Shown here: positions 8,341 to 12,323 of the stretch, in pieces
Numbering within the stretch: position 1 is the first letter of the stretch
Layout: every line of letters begins with the position of its first letter
Assembly (NCBI GenBank): GCA_023457035.1
Contig: JAEWNN010000130.1
Location: 1-12,323, forward strand
Length of the DNA stretch: 12,323 nucleotides
Source of the DNA: Verrucomicrobiota bacterium
GTDB lineage: Bacteria > Verrucomicrobiota > Verrucomicrobiia > Opitutales > Opitutaceae
Direction of reading: 5' to 3'
Position numbers and translations under genes: made by a program
Notes under the pieces: model-generated
The model's database searches: none
Seen by the model: only the letters and a program-made list of their open reading frames with translations
What the model was told of the DNA's origin: nothing

Positions 8341-8461
8341 GAAGAAACACCTCTTTCATTTTCCGGATACTCGTAGCGCTCACGCCGCGCGCAAGGTGAA
8401 TGGGGGGAGACAACCGACACTCCGGAGTATTCTCCTTCCGACGAAATGAGATTGGTACAGC

Positions 8462-8684
8462 CAGAAGGTGGCAGACTTGCGGCAGCGCGGCGGGCAGCGT
8501 TTTGTCCTCGGTGACGAGGGGGGGCGATGGAGATGGAGAGGGCGGCGTATTCGCAGTCGTCGGCGGTGCACTTGGTGCGGGCGACGAGTTCGAACACGGC
8601 GCGTCCGAAACGACGGCGCGCAGCACGTACCAGATGGGCTAGTCGTGGGAACTTCTCCGCCACGGGGCAAGCCGGACGCGTCAA
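8462..8684 (-). pseudogene. Frameshifted PIN-domain (VapC-like) C-terminal fragment
   Basis: On the minus strand one frame reads VFELVARTKCTADDCEYAAL (8597 downward), the typical second half of a PIN toxin (compare the family pattern sgcsaYDceyvaLA). At a run of seven G (8518-8524; C on the coding strand) the homology changes frame and continues as PLVTEDKTLPAALPQVCHLL, the expected following strand with its last catalytic Asp. The N-terminal half with the first catalytic Asp was not found. A real frameshift at the homopolymer or a base-calling error are both possible, but the missing N-terminus argues for a dead fragment. The start at TTG 8684 is arbitrary. Confidence 0.5.
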
Positions 8685-8753
8685 CCAATAGTTGTCGTTG
8701 GCCGGGAGCCGCGCCGTTCGGGTCTGCGCGGGCGGCGCGGCGTAGTCCCCCGG

Positions 8754-9137
8754 TCAGGGGATCACCAGCGCGCCCGGGATGCCGCGGTCGAGGGTGGCCA
8801 GTTGGGCGCCGTGGGTTTGGGCGAGGGCTAGCAGATGTCCGTCGGTCGTCTTGGCGGCGGTGCTGGCCCACGCAGGCAGGCGTGCAGCGCCGAGTTCGTC
8901 GGGGACCAGTTGCGCCTTGGTGGCGTTCTTCCAGCGCTCGAGAGCGGCAATGGCGGAACGCACGTTCGGCTGGAGGGCGTTGGCGACGCAGATACGCACG
9001 AAACCGAGTTCGGTGATTGGGCAGGTGAGGAATTGGCGCTGCGACAGGCCGGCAATCCAGCGCAGCGTCCGCGTGTGATCGGCATGGCCGGCGTTGCCGG
9101 CGGCGATCAGCACGTTCACGTCGAGCAACAGTCTCAC
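8754..9137 (-). CDS. vapC: PIN-domain ribonuclease toxin, VapC family
   Basis: This 127-residue protein has a complete PIN fold, a Mg2+-dependent RNase that as a free toxin cleaves RNA and halts growth. The acidic quartet is visible: D6 (LLLDVNVLIA), E43 (CPITELGFVR), D99 (TTDGHLLALA) and D117 (LATLDRG). It starts with GTG at 9137, overlapping the last bases of the antitoxin gene as GTGA (9134-9137), the usual translational coupling of TA pairs. All catalytic residues are present and the frame is open, so it seems functional. Its RNA target cannot be inferred. Confidence 0.88.
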   Translation of the reverse strand: MRLLLDVNVLIAAGNAGHADHTRTLRWIAGLSQRQFLTCPITELGFVRICVANALQPNVRSAIAALERWKNATKAQLVPDELGAARLPAWASTAAKTTDGHLLALAQTHGAQLATLDRGIPGALVIP

Positions 9138-9379
9138 GGGAAGTCGGCCAACTGCTCACGCACCTGGGCGCTGGTGACCGTGGAGACGCATTCCGGAGGA
9201 ATTGTCACCGGGATGCCGGTAGCCGGATCGATCCGGGTCCGGAAGTCCTTGGCCTTCGGTCGGACGGAGGGAAGGGCGGCGGCCCGGAGGTACTCCGACA
9301 CGCTCTTCTTCGTCAGCCGGGCCGAACGCCGGATGGCGCGCGCCTCGGTGGTCGAAACCTTGAAGGAAAGCGTAGGCAT
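9134..9379 (-). CDS. vapB: VapB-like antitoxin
   Basis: This 81-residue protein is encoded directly upstream of the PIN toxin with a 4-bp overlap. The N-terminus (MPTLSFKVSTTEARAIRRSARLTKKSVSEYLRAAAL) looks like a ribbon-helix-helix DNA-binding domain: a short beta strand, then two basic helices. The C-terminal tail (about 45-81, Pro-rich and then VTSAQVREQLADF) would wrap the toxin. Such antitoxins inhibit their toxin and repress their own operon. The function call rests mainly on position, size and the RHH-like start. Confidence 0.8.
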   Translation of the reverse strand: MPTLSFKVSTTEARAIRRSARLTKKSVSEYLRAAALPSVRPKAKDFRTRIDPATGIPVTIPPECVSTVTSAQVREQLADFP

Positions 9380-9420
9380 GGTCGGACGGTAATACCCGAG
9401 TATTCGCCGTCAAGCCGACC
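9380..9420. promoter_or_regulatory. Nested dyad, probable vapBC operator/promoter
   Basis: Immediately upstream of the antitoxin ATG, three pairs of arms are nested about one centre: GGTCGG (9380-9385) with CCGACC (9415-9420), ACGG (9386-9389) with CCGT (9407-9410), and AATAC (9391-9395) with GTATT (9400-9404). RHH antitoxins bind such dyads to autoregulate. On the minus strand TTGACG (9407-9412) could be a -35 box; TATTAC (9389-9394) is only 13 bp away, so the -10 assignment is unsure. Confidence 0.6.
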
Positions 9421-9544
9421 GACAGGGCCGAGCTTGGCCCGACTCGCGCCGGCGCTGCGGTCGCGCGGTTGCGGCCGACCATCGGCGGCGCACGGCGAGA
9501 ATCGAGCTTCCCTCGGACCGGTGGCTTCTCTAGCAACTGCGCCG

Positions 9545-10318
9545 ATGCGTACACTTCTGGTTGGTGCCCTTGCCCTTTCCACCGCGGCCGTGTGGGCCGC
9601 CGATCCCGCCCAGCCGGCTCCGGCCGCCTCGGCTCCCGCGCCGGCCGCGCCCGAGGCGTTGCCCCCGGCGCCCGCGAAGCTCACGCCCGAGCAGGAGAAG
9701 CAGGCGTTCATGGTGCAGGGCTACTTCATGGCCCAGCAGTTCGGTCTCTCCAGCGTCGTCAAGGAGTTGCGGATGGACGCCGACGAAGTGGCCGCGCTGG
9801 TGCAGGGCATGGCCCATGCGGCCAAGGGCGAGGAGCTCCCGTTCCAGTTCGACGCGATCATCCCCGGTGCCCAGGCGTTCTTCGGGGGCCGGGCGGCGAT
9901 CTCGGCGCAGGAGCGTGCGGCGGAGGCCAAGGTATGGGCCGACGCAAACACCGCGTTCCTCGCGAAGGTCGATGCCGACAAGGCCGTGACCAAGACCGCC
10001 TCGGGCTTGCGCTACCAGATCATCGAGGCCGGTTCGGCGGAGAAGCCCACGGAGACCAGCACCGTGAAGGCGCGCTACACCGGCAAGCTTTGCGACGGCA
10101 AGGTCTTCGACAGCACCGACAAGAACGGCGGCGAGCCGGTCGAATTCTCGCTGGCCGGTGTGGTGAAGGGCTGGACCGAGGGCCTGCAGCTCATCGGCAA
10201 GGGCGGCAAGATTCACCTCTGGGTCCCCGCCGAGCTCGGCTACGGCAACCAGGCCGGCGGTCCGCTCCCGGCCGGCTCCGTGCTCGAGTTCGAGGTCGAA
10301 CTGGTCGACTTCAAGTGA
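9545..10318 (+). CDS. FKBP-type peptidyl-prolyl cis-trans isomerase, exported
   Basis: This 257-residue protein has an N-terminal signal peptide (MRTLLVGALALSTAAVWA, likely cut before ADPAQ), then an Ala/Pro-rich linker (about 20-45). A helical FKBP_N-type dimerisation region follows (about 46-150), and a C-terminal FKBP domain (about 165-257). Active-site features are visible: ARYTGKL, KVFDST, GVVKGWTEGL, ELGYG and LEFEVELVDF. The arrangement matches FkpA/Mip-like proteins, which help fold proteins in the periplasm. No lipobox cysteine is seen, so it should be soluble. The ATG at 9545 is chosen because it begins the signal peptide; a longer frame from 9434 adds unrelated residues. No strong ribosome binding site precedes it. 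It forms a single-gene unit closed by the terminator at 10358. Confidence 0.92.
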   Translation: MRTLLVGALALSTAAVWAADPAQPAPAASAPAPAAPEALPPAPAKLTPEQEKQAFMVQGYFMAQQFGLSSVVKELRMDADEVAALVQGMAHAAKGEELPFQFDAIIPGAQAFFGGRAAISAQERAAEAKVWADANTAFLAKVDADKAVTKTASGLRYQIIEAGSAEKPTETSTVKARYTGKLCDGKVFDSTDKNGGEPVEFSLAGVVKGWTEGLQLIGKGGKIHLWVPAELGYGNQAGGPLPAGSVLEFEVELVDFK

Positions 10319-10357
10319 GGTGGTGCCGCGAAGGCGGCCTCCGGTTCGGTTCTGTCG

Positions 10358-10390
10358 AGGCGCCCCACGCGGGGCGCCTTTTGTGTTTAA
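10358..10390 (+). terminator. Intrinsic terminator of the FKBP gene
   Basis: A perfect 8-bp GC stem, GGCGCCCC (10359-10366) and GGGGCGCC (10371-10378), with an ACGC loop, is followed by TTTTGTGTTT. It lies 40 bp after the FKBP stop. There is no T-tract on the minus strand, so it serves the plus strand only. Confidence 0.9.
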
Positions 10391-10436
10391 GGAATCGCGA
10401 CAGCGGCGGCCCGCTCGGACCGATGCCCGCGGGGCG

Positions 10437-10892
10437 TCAGTTCTGCTCCTTCAGGAAGGCCTTGAGGAAGGCGACGCTGCTGTTCATCTGCGCCAGGCGC
10501 CGGGCCATGCCGGTGGCCACGGCCTTGTAGAACTTCGCCGCGGTCACGGGATTGTTGTCCAGGAAGGCCTGGAGGGTGACATAGGGGATGAGGGAGATCT
10601 CGGTGCCCTCGAGCGCGGTGCCGGTGGCCGAGCGCAGCCCCTTGCCGAAGAGGGCCATCTCCCCGATGTAGCTGCCGCTGCCGAGCACCGCCACCTCCTC
10701 GTCGCCGCCTTCGGGCGCCTGCTTGGTGATCCGCAGCGAGCCGTTGGTGATGACGACCAGGCTCTCCCCGGGGTCGTTCTCGCGGAACAGGCAGACGCCG
10801 GGCTCGAGGCGGGAGCGTTGCGTGATGGCTCTCATGGCGGAGAGCTCGACTTGGTTGAACTCGGCGAAGAGCGGGCACTCGTGCAGGGACAT
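10437..10892 (-). CDS. Stand-alone cyclic-nucleotide-binding domain protein
   Basis: This 151-residue protein consists of one cNMP-binding (CRP-like) beta-barrel: LFRENDPGESLVVITNGSLRI, then the phosphate-binding cassette GEMALFGKGLRSATGTA with the Glu and Arg that would hold the cyclic phosphate and ribose. A C-terminal helix follows (KFYKAVATGMARRLAQMNSSV). No helix-turn-helix is present and the length leaves no room for one, so it is probably a sensor that acts on a partner rather than a transcription factor. The ATG at 10892 is preferred: GGAGG (10899-10903 on the minus strand) is 6 nt upstream, while an in-frame ATG at 10898 sits directly against that site. It is transcribed divergently from the MFS gene. 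The ligand (cAMP, cGMP, or none) is unknown. Confidence 0.88.
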   Translation of the reverse strand: MSLHECPLFAEFNQVELSAMRAITQRSRLEPGVCLFRENDPGESLVVITNGSLRITKQAPEGGDEEVAVLGSGSYIGEMALFGKGLRSATGTALEGTEISLIPYVTLQAFLDNNPVTAAKFYKAVATGMARRLAQMNSSVAFLKAFLKEQN

Positions 10893-11080
10893 GGGCATCC
10901 TCCGGTTGGTGGCGTGGGTTGGTGTGTTGGTTGCGGGCGGACACGGTGGGACCATCGGGCCGCACTCTGCCGGCCGCCCGGGCGTGGGGCGAGAGCGTTT
11001 TCCAGCGGCGCCCGGACGGGAGGCCGGCTTTGACCGCCGCCGGTTCCCCCTCCAGCGTGCACCGTCCCCACGAGCAAAAC
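10893..11080. promoter_or_regulatory. Divergent intergenic region with GG-tract cluster
   Basis: These 188 bp separate the cNMP-binding gene and the MFS gene, so both promoters should be here. On the plus strand 10904-10940 holds repeated GGTTGG/GGTGG tracts (GGTTGGTGGCGTGGGTTGG and onward), enough for a two-tetrad G-quadruplex; it lies just upstream of the ribosome binding site of the minus-strand gene. No convincing -35/-10 pair or long palindrome was found. Confidence 0.4.
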
Positions 11081-12323
11081 ATGGAACGAAACGACACGAC
11101 CGCCGCGCGCGCCTGGAGCTGGATCCCCTCGCTGTATTTCGCGCAGGGGTTGCCGAACGTCGCCGTGGTGACGCTTTCGGTGGCGATGTACAAAAGCCTC
11201 GGCGTCACCAACGCCGACATCGCGTACTACACGAGCTGGCTCTACGTGCCGTGGGTGATCAAGCCGCTGTGGTCGCCGCTGGTCGAACTGCTCGGCCGAA
11301 AGCGGCTTTGGATCGTTGCGACGCAGTTGCTGATGGGCGCGGTGTTCGCCTCGGTGGCGTTGACGGTCCCGGCACCGGCGTTCTTCCGGGCGACGCTCGC
11401 ATTGTTCTGGTTGCTGGCATTCAGCTCGGCCACGCACGACATCGCGGCGGACGGCTTCTACCTGCTCGCGCTGCCGGCGCACCAGCAGGCGGCGTTTGTC
11501 GGCGTGCGCAGCACGTTCTTCCGGCTGGCGATGATCGCCGGGCAGGGCGGGCTGGTCTGGCTGGCCGGTCGCTGGATCAAGGCGGGCGCGGGTGCGGCGC
11601 AGGCGTGGAGCTGGGGGTTCGGGATCCTCGCGGGCTGCTTCGGTCTGGTGGCCCTGTATCACCATCTTGTCCTGCCACGGCCGGCGTGCGATGTCGTGCC
11701 GAGGCGGGAACGTGATCTGTGCGCCGGCGCGCTGGCGGTGTTTGTGGCGTTCTTCCGCAAGAAGGGGATCCTGCCGGCGCTCGCGTTCATGCTGTTGTAC
11801 CGGTTCGCCGAAGCGCAACTGGTGAGACTGGTGCAGCCGTTCCTGCTCGATCCGCGGGAGAAGGGCGGGCTGGGGCTCGCGCTCGACGAGGTCGGTTTCT
11901 ACTACGGCACGATCGGCACCGTGGCGTTGCTGGCGGGCGGGCTGCTCGGCGGCTGGGCGGTGTCGCGCGTCGGGCTCAGGCGGCTGCTCTGGCCGATGGC
12001 GCTGGCGATCAACCTGCCGAATCTCGTCTATGTCTATCTCGCGCTGGTTCAGCCTGGCGCGATGATGGCCGTCGGCGTCTCGATCGGGGTGGAACAGTTC
12101 GGATACGGCTTCGGGTTCACCGCCTACATGCTCTACCTGATGCATTTTGCCGAGGGGGAGAACCGAACCGCGCACTACGCGCTCTGCACGGGATTCATGG
12201 CGCTGGGCATGCTGTTGCCCGGCCTGAAGGCCGGCTGGTTGCAGGAGCAGCTCGGATACGCACCCTTCTTCGGCTGGGTGTGCCTGGCGACGATCCCGTC
12301 GTTCGCGGTGACGGCGCTGATCA
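11081..12323 (+). CDS. AmpG-like MFS transporter (3' partial)
   Basis: ATG at 11081 opens a frame that runs without a stop to the window end (414 codons). The product is very hydrophobic with many membrane helices, and its start SWIPSLYFAQGLPNVAVVTLSVAMYKSLG is typical of AmpG/PAT-type MFS carriers. Further family marks are WVIKPLWSPLVELLGRKR and ATHDIAADGFYLLAL, equivalent to the TQDIAxDA segment of AmpG. AmpG imports muropeptides in proteobacteria; relatives in other phyla may carry other solutes, so the substrate stays open. About 9-10 helices are visible, so only the last helices should be missing. There is no clear ribosome binding site before the ATG. It is divergent from the cNMP-binding protein gene. 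Confidence 0.88.
   Translation, partial: MERNDTTAARAWSWIPSLYFAQGLPNVAVVTLSVAMYKSLGVTNADIAYYTSWLYVPWVIKPLWSPLVELLGRKRLWIVATQLLMGAVFASVALTVPAPAFFRATLALFWLLAFSSATHDIAADGFYLLALPAHQQAAFVGVRSTFFRLAMIAGQGGLVWLAGRWIKAGAGAAQAWSWGFGILAGCFGLVALYHHLVLPRPACDVVPRRERDLCAGALAVFVAFFRKKGILPALAFMLLYRFAEAQLVRLVQPFLLDPREKGGLGLALDEVGFYYGTIGTVALLAGGLLGGWAVSRVGLRRLLWPMALAINLPNLVYVYLALVQPGAMMAVGVSIGVEQFGYGFGFTAYMLYLMHFAEGENRTAHYALCTGFMALGMLLPGLKAGWLQEQLGYAPFFGWVCLATIPSFAVTALI

Noticed and set aside
10832..12175. 447-codon minus-strand open frame opposite the MFS gene
   Set aside because: It is hydrophilic Arg/Gln/Pro-rich antisense sequence. The plus strand encodes a membrane carrier that explains the region.

Overview
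The window is about 12.3 kb of very GC-rich bacterial DNA. Gene content (a D-lactate-dehydrogenase-type FAD/Fe-S oxidoreductase, a sigma-54 regulator, a somewhat divergent UvrA, a periplasmic FKBP isomerase, an AmpG-like MFS carrier) and the intergenic repeat style suggest a Verrucomicrobiota bacterium of the Opitutaceae type. That assignment is inference; no rRNA or other marker gene is present.

Layout. (1) 1-1019: 3' end of a large FAD-linked oxidase carrying the cysteine-rich CCG domain. (2) 1018-2573: a run of degenerate 7-bp repeats, then a hairpin-bounded intergenic repeat that has been split by a complete 1,319-bp IS5-like insertion sequence (1202-2520, CTAG on both sides, transposase on the minus strand). 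(3) 2574-3094: a gene-free stretch full of inverted repeats, some long and perfect, which may encode a structured RNA or leader. (4) 3095-4558: an NtrC-type response regulator without a visible kinase partner. (5) 4554-4872: a second, uninterrupted copy of the hairpin-bounded repeat in opposite orientation, with 7-bp repeat arrays on both sides. (6) 4930-7800: uvrA. (7) 7819-9420, minus strand: a decayed accessory island with a C-terminal SIR2-like fragment, a frameshifted PIN-domain fragment and an apparently intact VapBC-type toxin-antitoxin pair with a large dyad at its promoter. (8) 9545-10318: a secreted FKBP-type peptidyl-prolyl isomerase with a clear intrinsic terminator. (9) 10437-10892, minus strand: a stand-alone cyclic-nucleotide-binding domain protein, divergent from (10) 11081-12323, an AmpG-like MFS transporter cut by the window end.

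The housekeeping genes do not form one pathway; most appear to be single transcription units. The coherent themes are the intergenic repeat system (7-bp arrays plus TCAC-loop hairpins, two copies in inverted orientation around the regulator gene, one used as an IS landing site) and the defence/toxin-antitoxin island between uvrA and the FKBP gene, where only vapBC looks functional.
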